Positions 51,054 through 58,803 of a DNA stretch of 64,000 bases are shown one piece after another; the stretch's first letter is position 1; each line of letters opens with the position of its first letter. The position numbers were made by a program, and so were the translations under genes. Source of the DNA: Microbacterium radiodurans (GTDB lineage Bacteria > Actinomycetota > Actinomycetes > Actinomycetales > Microbacteriaceae); assembly GCF_008710705.1 (NCBI RefSeq), contig NZ_VYRZ01000004.1, positions 62,001 through 126,000 of the forward strand. The letters are read 5' to 3'. Below the pieces are notes generated by a model that did not search any database, was not told the DNA's origin, and saw only the letters and a program-made list of their open reading frames with translations.

Positions 51054-51977
51054 ATGGCTCTGACCGACGCCCCCGCGGGCTCCATCCCGCCCGCCGCTCC
51101 CGACACCACCCGAACGATCGTGATCCCGAAGGGGCGCGGCCGCGAGCGTCGACGTCCGACCGGACGACTGCTGTGGGGCATCCCCTCGACGGTCTTCACG
51201 GGCGCGCTGGCGATCATCTTCCTGTACCCGCTCGTGTGGACCGGCGTCGCCTCGGTGAGCCCGCAGGCCGGCACCAGCCAGACCGATGGCTGGGGCTTCG
51301 GCAACTACGTCACACTGGCGAACTTCCAGTCGGGCATCTGGGTCTACCTCGGCAACTCGCTGTTCGTGTCGCTGCTGACCGTGGCTCTGACCCTGCTGAC
51401 GTCGTTCCTCGGCGGGTACGCCTTCGCCCGGTTCAGCTTCCCCGGCAAGAACATGCTGTTCCTGCTGGTGCTGGCGATCCTGATGGTGCCGTACGCGACA
51501 CTCCTCATCCCGCTCTACGTCATCCTCAACGCGGTGGGCCTCCAGAACTCGCTGGTGGGCGTCGCGCTCGTGCTGACGATGTTCCAGCTGCCGTTCTCGA
51601 TGTTCATGATGCGGATCTCGTTCGAGTCCGTGCCGCGCGAACTCGACGAGGCAGCCCTCGTCGACGGATGCACGAGCTTCGCCGCGCTGTGGCGGGTGCT
51701 GCTGCCGGCGGTGAAGCCGGGCCTCATCACGGTGGGCCTGTTCGCGTTCCTCACCGCGTGGAACGACTTCATCGCTCCCCTCATCCTCATCAACGACACG
51801 TCGCGGATCACGCTGCCCCTCGCGGTGGCGAACCTGCGCGGTCAGACGATGGGCGTCATCGACTACGGCGTCACCGAAGCCGGTGTCGTCGTGCTCGCCC
51901 TGCCCTGCATCGTCCTGTTCCTGATCCTCCAACGCCACTACGTGCGCGGCTTCATGTCCGGCGCCTTCAAGGGATGA
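51054..51977 (+). CDS. Sugar ABC transporter permease (MalG-like)
   Basis: 307 residues starting 1 bp after the first permease stop. Six transmembrane segments; GYAFARFSFPGKNMLFLLVL and the EAA loop LDEAALVDGCTSFAALWRVL (about 200-220) are typical of MalG-type CUT1 permeases. AWNDFIAPLILINDTSRITL follows. The GH127 gene starts at or just past its stop, so transporter and hydrolase are one operon. Confidence 0.93.
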   Translation: MALTDAPAGSIPPAAPDTTRTIVIPKGRGRERRRPTGRLLWGIPSTVFTGALAIIFLYPLVWTGVASVSPQAGTSQTDGWGFGNYVTLANFQSGIWVYLGNSLFVSLLTVALTLLTSFLGGYAFARFSFPGKNMLFLLVLAILMVPYATLLIPLYVILNAVGLQNSLVGVALVLTMFQLPFSMFMMRISFESVPRELDEAALVDGCTSFAALWRVLLPAVKPGLITVGLFAFLTAWNDFIAPLILINDTSRITLPLAVANLRGQTMGVIDYGVTEAGVVVLALPCIVLFLILQRHYVRGFMSGAFKG

Positions 51978-51979
51978 CC

Positions 51980-53965
51980 ATGTCCACCACCTTCCCCGTC
52001 CTCTCCTCTCCCGCGCTGGCGCCCGCACCCGTCGCCGCCCCCGTCGTCCCCCCGCAGTCGCGGCTGCGCCCGCTCGGCCTGGGCGAAGTCCGCATCACCG
52101 GCGGCTTCTGGGGCGAGCGTCAGCGCGTCAACGCCGCCCACACCCTCGACCACGTCCTCGGACGGCTGGAGTCGGAGGGCTGGCTGCCCAATTTCGATCT
52201 CGCTGCGGAAGGCGCTCTCCCGCGCGGTCGCCGCGGTCGCGAGTTCGCCGATTCCGAGATCTACAAGTACCTCGAGGCCGCCGCGTGGGAGATCGGGCGC
52301 AGCAGCGATCCGAGCCTCGAGGCGACCTTCCGCTCGGTCGTCGCCCGCGTCGGTGCGGCGCAGGAACCCGACGGCTACCTCAACACGGAGTTCGGCCGCC
52401 CCGGGCAGGGCGAGCGCTGGTCGGACCTCGAGTGGGGCCACGAGCTGTACTGCCTCGGCCACCTCTTCCAGGCGGCCGTCGCCCGCGAGCGCACCCGTCC
52501 GGGAGCCGACGACGGCCTGCTCGAGATCGCCCGACGCGCGGCGGACCTCGTGTGCGAGGTGTTCGGGCCGAGCGGCATCCCCGCCTTCTGCGGACACCCC
52601 GAGATCGAGACGGCCCTGGCCGAGCTCGGCCGTGTGACCGGCGAGGCGCGCTACCGCGAGCAGGCCGAGCTCTTCGTCGCGCGCCGCGGGCACGAGACCC
52701 TGCGCGACATCGAGTGGGGTCGCACCTACTTCCAGGACGACGTGCCCGTGCGCGACGCCGAGGCGCTCGCGGGGCATGCCGTGCGGGCGAACTACCTCGC
52801 CGCCGGGGCGGTCGACGTTGCGGTGGATGCCGGCGATGACGAGCTGCTCGGATCGCTCCGGCGCCAGTGGGCGCGCACCCGCGGCCGCCGCACCTACATC
52901 ACGGGCGGCCAGGGGTCGCACCACCAGGACGAGGCGTTCGGCGACGACTTCGAGCTGCCGCCGGACCGCGCCTACTCCGAGACGTGCGCCGGCATCGCGT
53001 CGATCATGTTCTCGTGGCGGCTGCTGCTGGCGGAGGGCGATGCGGCCTACGCCGATCTCATCGAGCGCACCCTGTACAACGTGGTAGCGACCTCGCCCGC
53101 CGCCGACGGACGCAGCTTCTTCTACGCGAACACGCTGCACCAGCGGGTGCCGGGCATCCCGGCCGATCCCGAGGGCACCTCGCCCCGGGCATCGTCGTCG
53201 CTGCGCGCCCCCTGGTTCGAGGTGTCGTGCTGCCCGCCGAACGTGGCGCGGACGCTCGCGAGCCTCGACGCGTACGTCGCGACGGCGGATGCCGACGGCA
53301 TCCAGCTGCACCAGTACGCGCCGGCCGAGATCCGCACGACTCTCGAGGACGGGCGCGAGATCTCGCTCGATGTGCAGACCGCCTACCCGGCGGCGGGCAC
53401 CGTGCGCGTCGCCGTGAACGAGGATGCCGCGAGCCCGTGGACGCTGTCGCTGCGAATTCCCGAGTGGGCCGCCGGCGCGCGGCTGCGGGTGCTGGACGGC
53501 GCCGGCGCTCCGGTCTCCGACGAGGCTGCGGAGCCGGGCACCGCGTCCGTGCGTCGCGCGTTCCGCGCCGGAGACGTCGTGGAGCTCGACCTGCCGATCG
53601 CGCCGCGCGTCGTGGTTCCCGACGGGCGCATCGACGCGGTGCGCGGCTGCGTCGCGATCGAGCGCGGCCCCGAGGTGCTGGCGCTGGAGTCGGTCGACCT
53701 GCCCGGCGGCGCCGATGTGGGCCGTGCGGCGCTGACGGCCGACGCGACCGAGCTGACTCCGGAGGAGCACGACGGCCGGGTCTGGCTGCGGGTGGGTGTG
53801 CGCGGTGAGGATGCGCCGGGCTGGCCCTACGGCTCGACCGGCGCGGCTGCGGGTACGGCGGCGGGCGTCGAGGCGGAGGCGGGCGCCCTCGTGCCGCTCG
53901 TGGCCTACCACGACTGGGGCAACCGCGGTCCGTCGACCATGCGGGTCTGGCTGCCCCTGAGCTGA
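51980..53965 (+). CDS. GH127 beta-L-arabinofuranosidase (HypBA1-type)
   Basis: 661 residues from the ATG at 51980, which has AAGGG seven bases upstream; an ATG at 51974 overlapping the permease stop is also possible. No signal peptide, so cytoplasmic. GH127 hallmarks: LGEVRITGGFWGERQRVN at the N terminus, AQEPDGYLNTEF, GHELYCLGHLFQAAVA, YITGGQGSHHQDEAFG, SETCAG (Glu 334, Cys 336) and VSCCPPN (Cys 417, Cys 418). In HypBA1 of Bifidobacterium longum the equivalent Glu and three Cys hold zinc, and one Cys of the pair is the nucleophile. The enzyme cleaves beta-1,2-linked arabinofuranose oligosaccharides to L-arabinose, which fits import by the upstream transporter. Confidence 0.92.
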   Translation: MSTTFPVLSSPALAPAPVAAPVVPPQSRLRPLGLGEVRITGGFWGERQRVNAAHTLDHVLGRLESEGWLPNFDLAAEGALPRGRRGREFADSEIYKYLEAAAWEIGRSSDPSLEATFRSVVARVGAAQEPDGYLNTEFGRPGQGERWSDLEWGHELYCLGHLFQAAVARERTRPGADDGLLEIARRAADLVCEVFGPSGIPAFCGHPEIETALAELGRVTGEARYREQAELFVARRGHETLRDIEWGRTYFQDDVPVRDAEALAGHAVRANYLAAGAVDVAVDAGDDELLGSLRRQWARTRGRRTYITGGQGSHHQDEAFGDDFELPPDRAYSETCAGIASIMFSWRLLLAEGDAAYADLIERTLYNVVATSPAADGRSFFYANTLHQRVPGIPADPEGTSPRASSSLRAPWFEVSCCPPNVARTLASLDAYVATADADGIQLHQYAPAEIRTTLEDGREISLDVQTAYPAAGTVRVAVNEDAASPWTLSLRIPEWAAGARLRVLDGAGAPVSDEAAEPGTASVRRAFRAGDVVELDLPIAPRVVVPDGRIDAVRGCVAIERGPEVLALESVDLPGGADVGRAALTADATELTPEEHDGRVWLRVGVRGEDAPGWPYGSTGAAAGTAAGVEAEAGALVPLVAYHDWGNRGPSTMRVWLPLS

Positions 53966-53976
53966 CCCCCGGGGCT

Positions 53977-54032
53977 GGCCCCGCTGTGCCGGCCCCGCTG
54001 CGCCGGCCCCGCTGTGCTGGCCCCGCTGTGCT
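53977..54032. repeat. 14-bp tandem repeat, four copies
   Basis: GGCCCCGCTGTGCC-type unit repeated four times head to tail, 12 bp after the GH127 stop. Confidence 0.8.
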
Positions 54033-54099
54033 GGCTCACCTGCCGGCCCTGCCGCACGCCCCGCTGTGATGGCTCACCTGCCGGCCCTGCCGCACGCCC
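54033..54099. repeat. 38-bp direct repeat, two copies
   Basis: Unit starts GGCTCACCTGCCGGCC at 54033 and again at 54071; the second copy is cut after 29 identical bases. Confidence 0.8.
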
Positions 54100-54162
54100 G
54101 ATGGCGCCGCACCCTCACCCGGGTGCGGCGCCATCCGCGGTCTCATCCAGCTGTCCCCGCCC

Positions 54163-54264
54163 GCACGCAGCCGTGCCCGATCTCAGGAAAGGCCCCGGCC
54201 CATGGCGCCCGCCGCCCCCCGCGCTCGACCTTTCTCCTGAGAACCGCACCAGACCCCGCGCCGC
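54163..54264. repeat. ~100-bp palindromic unit, copy 1
   Basis: Starts GCACGCAGCCGTGCCCGA and ends CCCCGCGCCGC. Inner inverted arms TCTCAGGAAAG (54181-54191) and CTTTCTCCTGAGA (54230-54242). Confidence 0.75.
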
Positions 54265-54280
54265 ACCTCGACGCCCCCAG

Positions 54281-54371
54281 CACCCGGCACCCGGCACCCG
54301 GCACCCGGCACCCGGCACCCGGCACCCGGCACCCGGCACCCGGCACCCGGCACCTGGCACCTGGCACCCGG
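54281..54371. repeat. 7-bp tandem array, 13 copies
   Basis: CACCCGG repeated ten times, then CACCTGG twice and CACCCGG once: 13 units in 91 bp, with no spacers. Confidence 0.9.
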
Positions 54372-54376
54372 CGACA

Positions 54377-54478
54377 GCACGCAGCCGTGCCCGATCTCAG
54401 GAAAGACCCCGACCCACGGCACCCGCCGCCGCACGCACACGCCCTTTCTCCTGAGAACCGGACCCCATCCCACGCCGC
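54377..54478. repeat. ~100-bp palindromic unit, copy 2
   Basis: Same start (GCACGCAGCCGTGCCCGA) and closely similar end as copy 1; arms at 54395-54405 and 54444-54456 are identical to copy 1. Confidence 0.75.
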
Positions 54479-54541
54479 AGCTCCCCGGCCCCCGGCCCCT
54501 CTCCCCGGCGCCGCCCCTCCCCGGCCCCGCACCCGGCGACC

Positions 54542-54641
54542 GCACGCGGCCGTGCCGATCTCAGGAAAGACCCCGACCCACGGCACCACCGCCACGCGCA
54601 TGCGCACTTCTTCCTGAGAACGGGACCACACCCCGCGCCGC
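54542..54641. repeat. ~100-bp palindromic unit, copy 3
   Basis: Start GCACGCGGCCGTGCCGA, arms at 54559-54569 and 54607-54619 (CTTCTTCCTGAGA), end CCCCGCGCCGC. The right arm has a small change compared with copies 1 and 2. Confidence 0.75.
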
Positions 54642-54653
54642 GACTCCGAGGAG

Positions 54654-55709
54654 CTACCGCCTAGGCGGAGCCGTGCTCGCGCGCACGACGAGGGTCGCCG
54701 GCACGATGCTGGGCGCCGCAACGGGCTCAGCCGACTCAGCCGGCTCCGTCGCTCTCGTCGACCGGATGCCGCCCGCCGCCTCCCCCACCAGGCTCGCGAC
54801 CACGCGCTCCCCCAGCTCGTCGAAGTGCTGGCGCACGGTGGTGAGCGGGGGCAGGTAGTTCGCGGCATCCGCGACATCGTCGAAGCCGACGACCGACACG
54901 TCCTCGGGCACGCCGAGTCCGCGCTCGGCGAGCGCCCGCAGCGCTCCGAGCGCCATCTGGTCGTTCGCGACGACGACCGCCGTCGCGCCCGACGCCGCCC
55001 CGTGCCCGATCTTCCCGCGCTCGATCAGCTCGCCGAGGGCGCGGCGCCCCGACTCGGACGACCATTCGCCGCGCACGACGGGCGGCGCGTCGAGACCCGC
55101 CGCGGCGAGGGCCGACCGCCAGCCGCGCTCGCGCTCGGCGGCCGCGTAGGACGCCGCTGGTCCGCCGATGTGCGCGATCGCCCGGTGCCCGAGCTCGATC
55201 AGGTGCCGGGTCGCCGCGGCGGCGCCGCCGGCGTGGTCGGTCTCGACGCGCAGGTAGCGGTCGTCGGCCGGCGAGTCGACGACGGCGAAGCGAAGGTCGC
55301 TCGGCAGATCGGCGGCGTGCGCGAGGGTCGACGCCTCGTTGACGACGACGACGCCGTCGACCCCCTGATCGCGGAGCCGCGCGAACGCCGCGGGCAGCGA
55401 GTCGCCGATCGTCACGAGTGCGACGTCGTAGCCGCGCTTCGCCGCAGCCTCGGTGACGGCTTCGAGCATGAGCGAGTTGCCGACCGTCGCGAGGGTCGAC
55501 ACGACCGCGCCGATCGTGCCGGTGCGGCCGGTGCGGAGAGCACGGGCCGCGCGGTGCACGCGGTATCCGCTGTCGCGCATCGCCTGCTCGACGCGGGCGC
55601 GGGTGGCGGGATCGACGCGAGGACTGCCGTTGACGACGCGCGACACGGTCTGCCCCGAGACGCCGGCGCGCGCGGCGACGTCGGCCATCGAGGGTCGCTT
55701 CCCGTCCAT
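54654..55709 (-). CDS. LacI/GalR-family regulator of galTK
   Basis: 351 residues from MDGKRPSMADVAARAGVSG, chosen because GGGAGG sits 4-5 bases upstream; earlier ATGs at 55721 and 55742 lack this. Helix-turn-helix (SMADVAARAGVSGQTVSRVV), hinge (AARALRTGRTGTIGAVV) and effector domain (VDGVVVVNEAST, VANDQMALGALRAL, DVSVVGFDDVADAANYLPPL). Divergent from galT with a 49-bp gap that holds operator-like sites. Likely controls galactose use, by position. Confidence 0.9.
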   Translation of the reverse strand: MDGKRPSMADVAARAGVSGQTVSRVVNGSPRVDPATRARVEQAMRDSGYRVHRAARALRTGRTGTIGAVVSTLATVGNSLMLEAVTEAAAKRGYDVALVTIGDSLPAAFARLRDQGVDGVVVVNEASTLAHAADLPSDLRFAVVDSPADDRYLRVETDHAGGAAAATRHLIELGHRAIAHIGGPAASYAAAERERGWRSALAAAGLDAPPVVRGEWSSESGRRALGELIERGKIGHGAASGATAVVVANDQMALGALRALAERGLGVPEDVSVVGFDDVADAANYLPPLTTVRQHFDELGERVVASLVGEAAGGIRSTRATEPAESAEPVAAPSIVPATLVVRASTAPPRR

Positions 55710-55720
55710 GCCGCCTCCCA

Positions 55721-55734
55721 TGTTGACGATAACA
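55721..55734. promoter_or_regulatory. GalR-type operator candidate 1
   Basis: TGTTGACGATAACA, imperfect palindrome with TGTT/AACA ends and a central CG, between the divergent regulator and galT starts. Confidence 0.6.
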
Positions 55735-55751
55735 CGCACCATCGCCTACCG

Positions 55752-55765
55752 TGTTGACGTGACCA
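55752..55765. promoter_or_regulatory. GalR-type operator candidate 2
   Basis: TGTTGACGTGACCA, a weaker match 31 bp (about three helical turns) from the first site and overlapping the galT start codon. Confidence 0.45.
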
Positions 55766-56958
55766 CGCCCGATCTCCCCGCGCCCGACGACCAGCACGTC
55801 ACCCAGCACGTCACCCAGCACGTCACCGAGCTGGGCTCCGGCATCGTGAAGCGCTCGACGCGTCTCGCCGACGGCCGCGAGCTCATCTACTACGACGACC
55901 CCGACACGACGCTGCCGCCCGAGCGGTCGATCGACGCGCGCGAGACCGCCGGCCGTCCCGCCACCGCGACCATGCGCCGCGACGTGCTCACCGGCGACTG
56001 GATCTCGGTCGCCGCCTCCCGGCAGAACCGCGCCTTCCTGCCCCCGGCCCACCTCGACCCGCTCGCACCGCAGACGCCCGAGAACCCGTCGGAGGTGCCG
56101 AGCCGCTACGACGTCGCCGTCTTCGAGAACAAGTCGCCCTCGTTCGGTCCCGCGCTTGCAGAGGCCACCGCCGACGCGCCCGCCGCCGACGACCCGCCCC
56201 GCGGACTCGACGATCTCGCCGCGCCCGGCCTCGGTCGCACGCGCAGCTCGGTCGGACGCTGCGAGGTCGTCTGCTTCTCCCCCGAGCACGAGGGCTCGTT
56301 CGGAACCCTCACCCGGGTCCGCGCCCGCACCGTCATCGAGGCGTGGGCCGACCGCACCGCCGCGCTGTCGGCGCTGCCGGGCATCGAGCAGGTGTTCCCG
56401 TTCGAGAACCGGGGCGAGGCGATCGGGGTGACGCTGCAGCATCCGCACGGGCAGATCTACTCGTACCCCTACATCACGCCGCGTACGCAGCAGCTGCTCG
56501 CCGCGGTCGAGCGCGAGGGCGCCGACCTGTTCGAGCGGATCGTCGAGTTCGAGTCGGCCGGTCCCCGCGTCGTGCTCTCGGCCGAGCACTGGATCGCGTA
56601 CGTGCCGTTCGCCGCGCGCTGGCCCATCGAGGTGCACCTCGCGCCGCGACGCCACGTGCCCGATTTCGCCGAGACCACCACCGCCGAGCGCGACGAGCTC
56701 GCGGATGTGTACCTGCGGCTGCTGCGCGGCGTCGACGCGCTCTACGGCGATCAGACCCCGTACATCGCCGCGTGGCACCAGGCGCCGGTGAACGTCGGCC
56801 GCGACGCGCTGCGTCTGCACCTGCAGCTCACGTCGCCGCGGCGCGCCGCCGACAAGCTCAAGTTCCTCGCCGGATCCGAGGCGGCCATGGGCGCCTGGAT
56901 CGGCGACGTTCCGCCCGAGACTTCTGCAGACCGACTCCGAGAGGCGATCGCCCGATGA
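55759..56958 (+). CDS. galT: Galactose-1-phosphate uridylyltransferase
   Basis: 399 residues from a GTG (VTTPDLPAPDDQ). No RBS is visible upstream, which may mean a leaderless transcript. The N terminus contains HVTQHVTQHVTE from a 12-bp unit repeated three times (55792-55827). GalT motifs: MRRDVLTGDWISVAASRQNR, VFENKSPSF, CEVVCFSPEHEGSF, FENRGEAIGVTLQHPHGQIY with the active-site His near 230, and APRRHVPDF. The enzyme moves UMP from UDP-glucose to galactose 1-phosphate. galK starts within its stop codon (ATGA). Confidence 0.94.
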   Translation: MTTPDLPAPDDQHVTQHVTQHVTELGSGIVKRSTRLADGRELIYYDDPDTTLPPERSIDARETAGRPATATMRRDVLTGDWISVAASRQNRAFLPPAHLDPLAPQTPENPSEVPSRYDVAVFENKSPSFGPALAEATADAPAADDPPRGLDDLAAPGLGRTRSSVGRCEVVCFSPEHEGSFGTLTRVRARTVIEAWADRTAALSALPGIEQVFPFENRGEAIGVTLQHPHGQIYSYPYITPRTQQLLAAVEREGADLFERIVEFESAGPRVVLSAEHWIAYVPFAARWPIEVHLAPRRHVPDFAETTTAERDELADVYLRLLRGVDALYGDQTPYIAAWHQAPVNVGRDALRLHLQLTSPRRAADKLKFLAGSEAAMGAWIGDVPPETSADRLREAIAR

Positions 56959-58157
56959 CCGACACGACCCACGATGCCACCGCCCGGGCCCACGCCCTGC
57001 TGAGCGAACTGACCGGCACCGCCCCGATCGGCACCTGGTCGGCTCCCGGCCGCGTGAACCTGATCGGCGAGCACACCGACTACAACGACGGCTTCGTGCT
57101 GCCGTTCGCGATCGACCGCCGTACGGTCGTGGCGGTCGCGCCGCGCACCGACGGCCGCATCCGGGTCGCGTCGACCTTCGCCGACGAGCCCGTCGAGGTC
57201 GAGCTGTCGGCCGTGCCGACGCTGTTCCCGAGCGACGAGATCCCGGAGTGGGCGGCGTACCCGCTCGGTGTCGCCTGGGCGGCGCTCGCGACGAGCGGGA
57301 CGGATGCCGCGGGCCTCACCGGCCTCGATCTGGCGATCGCCTCGGATGTTCCCGTCGGCGCCGGCCTGTCGTCGTCGGCGGCGATCGAGGGCGCGACCGC
57401 CGCGGCGGTCAACGAGGTCTGGGACCTCGGACTGGATGCCGTCGCGCTCGCCCGCGTCGGACGCCGCGCCGAGAACGAGGCGGTCGGCGCCCCGACCGGC
57501 ATCATGGACCAGATGGCCGCGATGCTCGGCCGAGACGACGCGGGGATCTTCCTCGACTGCCGTTCGCTCGAGGTCGAGGTCGTCGACCTGGGGCTCGCCG
57601 CGGCCGACCTCACGATCGTCGTGATCGACACGCGCGTCTCGCACGCGCACTCCACCGGTGGCTACGGCGAGCGCCGCGCTGCCTGCGAGCGGGGAGCTGC
57701 GGCGATGGGCGTTCCGGCGCTCCGCGATGTCGCGGTCGCCGACCTCGACCGGGCCGAGGGGCTCGTGCGCGACGGCGTCATCGACGAGGTGGCCTTCCGC
57801 CGCATGCGGCACGTCGTGACCGAGGACCAGCGCGTGCTCGACGCGGTCGCCGTGCTGCGCGAGCAGGGTCCGACCGCGATCGGCGACCTGCTGCTCGCTT
57901 CGCACGCGTCAATGCGCGACGACTTCGAGATCTCGACGCCCGAGCTCGACGCCGCGGTCGAGGCCGCGATGGGTGCGGGAGCGCTCGGCGCGCGCATGAC
58001 CGGCGGCGGATTCGGCGGCGCGGCGATCGCGCTGACCCCGCGTGACCGGGTCGAGGCGGTGACGGATGCCGCGGCATCCGCCTTCGCCGCCGCCGGCTTC
58101 ACGGCCCCGTCGGTCTTCACCGTCGCGCCCTCGCAGGGCGCCCGCCGCGACTCCTGA
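56955..58157 (+). CDS. galK: Galactokinase
   Basis: 400 residues, ATG overlapping the galT stop. GHMP kinase motifs: the galactokinase signature GRVNLIGEHTDYNDGFVLP (about 36-54), DVPVGAGLSSSAAIEGA (ATP loop), the DQMAAMLGRDDA region with the catalytic Asp, and GARMTGGGFGGAAIAL near the C terminus. It phosphorylates galactose at C1 for GalT. galE is not in the window. A strong hairpin follows the stop. Confidence 0.95.
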   Translation: MTDTTHDATARAHALLSELTGTAPIGTWSAPGRVNLIGEHTDYNDGFVLPFAIDRRTVVAVAPRTDGRIRVASTFADEPVEVELSAVPTLFPSDEIPEWAAYPLGVAWAALATSGTDAAGLTGLDLAIASDVPVGAGLSSSAAIEGATAAAVNEVWDLGLDAVALARVGRRAENEAVGAPTGIMDQMAAMLGRDDAGIFLDCRSLEVEVVDLGLAAADLTIVVIDTRVSHAHSTGGYGERRAACERGAAAMGVPALRDVAVADLDRAEGLVRDGVIDEVAFRRMRHVVTEDQRVLDAVAVLREQGPTAIGDLLLASHASMRDDFEISTPELDAAVEAAMGAGALGARMTGGGFGGAAIALTPRDRVEAVTDAAASAFAAAGFTAPSVFTVAPSQGARRDS

Positions 58158-58173
58158 GCCCACCGCGACTCCT

Positions 58174-58206
58174 GAACCGCCCGCGGCTTCGAGTCGCGGG
58201 CGGTTC
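58174..58206. terminator. Bidirectional stem-loop terminator between galK and the ArsR gene
   Basis: A perfect 12-bp stem (58174-58185 with 58195-58206) and 9-nt loop, between convergent genes, 16 bp after the galK stop and 5 bp after the other stop. Confidence 0.8.
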
Positions 58207-58211
58207 GGAGG

Positions 58212-58781
58212 TCAGAGCCGGTCGCGCACGACGGACCACATGTAGTACGCCGTCGTCGGCGAATCGTCGCTCGAGGTCCACTGCCTCGCCTCGTACTTCT
58301 CGACGATCGCCGCCATCTCGGCCTGCATCGCGACGAGATCGTCAACACCGAGGCGGACGCGTCCGGTCGCCAGCGGTGTGTCACTGGGTGTGCCGCCTTC
58401 GTCGACCTCCTCAGGCTCCGCGAGGGCGGCCGAGATCCGCGAACGCACCGGCGCGAGGTAGGCATCGACCATCGCCTGCCGCTGCGCCGGGTTCTCCAGC
58501 CGGCTGACGAGGATCTCGTACGCCGTCGCGGGAGCCCGCCAGCGGCGCTCGCGCCCGTCGGACGTCTCGTCCGCCGCCTGGATCAAGTGTTCGGCGTGAA
58601 GCATCCGCAGGTGGTAGCTCATCGAGCTCGGGCTGACGCCGGTCACCGCGGCGAGCTCCGTCGCGGTCAACGCACGCTGCGTCGCGAAGAGCTCCTCGAA
58701 CGCGATGAACCGCGCCGGATGGGCGAGCGCTTTCAGCTGCGAGGGCTGCTGAATCACGAGTTTCGTCTCACCCACCGGCAC
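58212..58781 (-). CDS. ArsR-type winged-helix transcriptional regulator
   Basis: 189 residues. The N-terminal winged helix, LKALAHPARFIAFEELFATQ then ALTATELAAVTGVSPSSMSY and HLRMLHAEHLIQ, matches ArsR/HTH_20 regulators; no metal-binding Cys pair is seen, so it is not a classic metal sensor. The C-terminal half is helical and unassigned, with a central acidic stretch. It lies 22 bp downstream of the S8 peptidase region's start side on the other end; its target is unknown. Confidence 0.85.
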   Translation of the reverse strand: MPVGETKLVIQQPSQLKALAHPARFIAFEELFATQRALTATELAAVTGVSPSSMSYHLRMLHAEHLIQAADETSDGRERRWRAPATAYEILVSRLENPAQRQAMVDAYLAPVRSRISAALAEPEEVDEGGTPSDTPLATGRVRLGVDDLVAMQAEMAAIVEKYEARQWTSSDDSPTTAYYMWSVVRDRL

Positions 58782-58803
58782 GGTTCACCACAGTATCCGC
58801 TCG

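Larger units (their letters stand above)
53966..54653. other. 688-bp repeat-rich intergenic region without genes
   Basis: Between GH127 and the GalR-like gene. It contains a 14-bp tandem repeat, a 38-bp direct repeat, a 7-bp tandem array and three copies of a ~100-bp palindromic unit. All open frames here are repeat-driven and lack family similarity; I see no credible gene. Confidence 0.75.

Noticed and set aside
54281..54371. Possible CRISPR-like array
   Set aside because: The 7-bp units are directly adjacent without spacers and no cas gene is present; it is a simple tandem repeat.
54115..54877. Minus-strand frames with repeated FSGER and FLRSGTAAC peptides
   Set aside because: They only translate the palindromic units and the 7-bp array; no RBS and no similarity to proteins.
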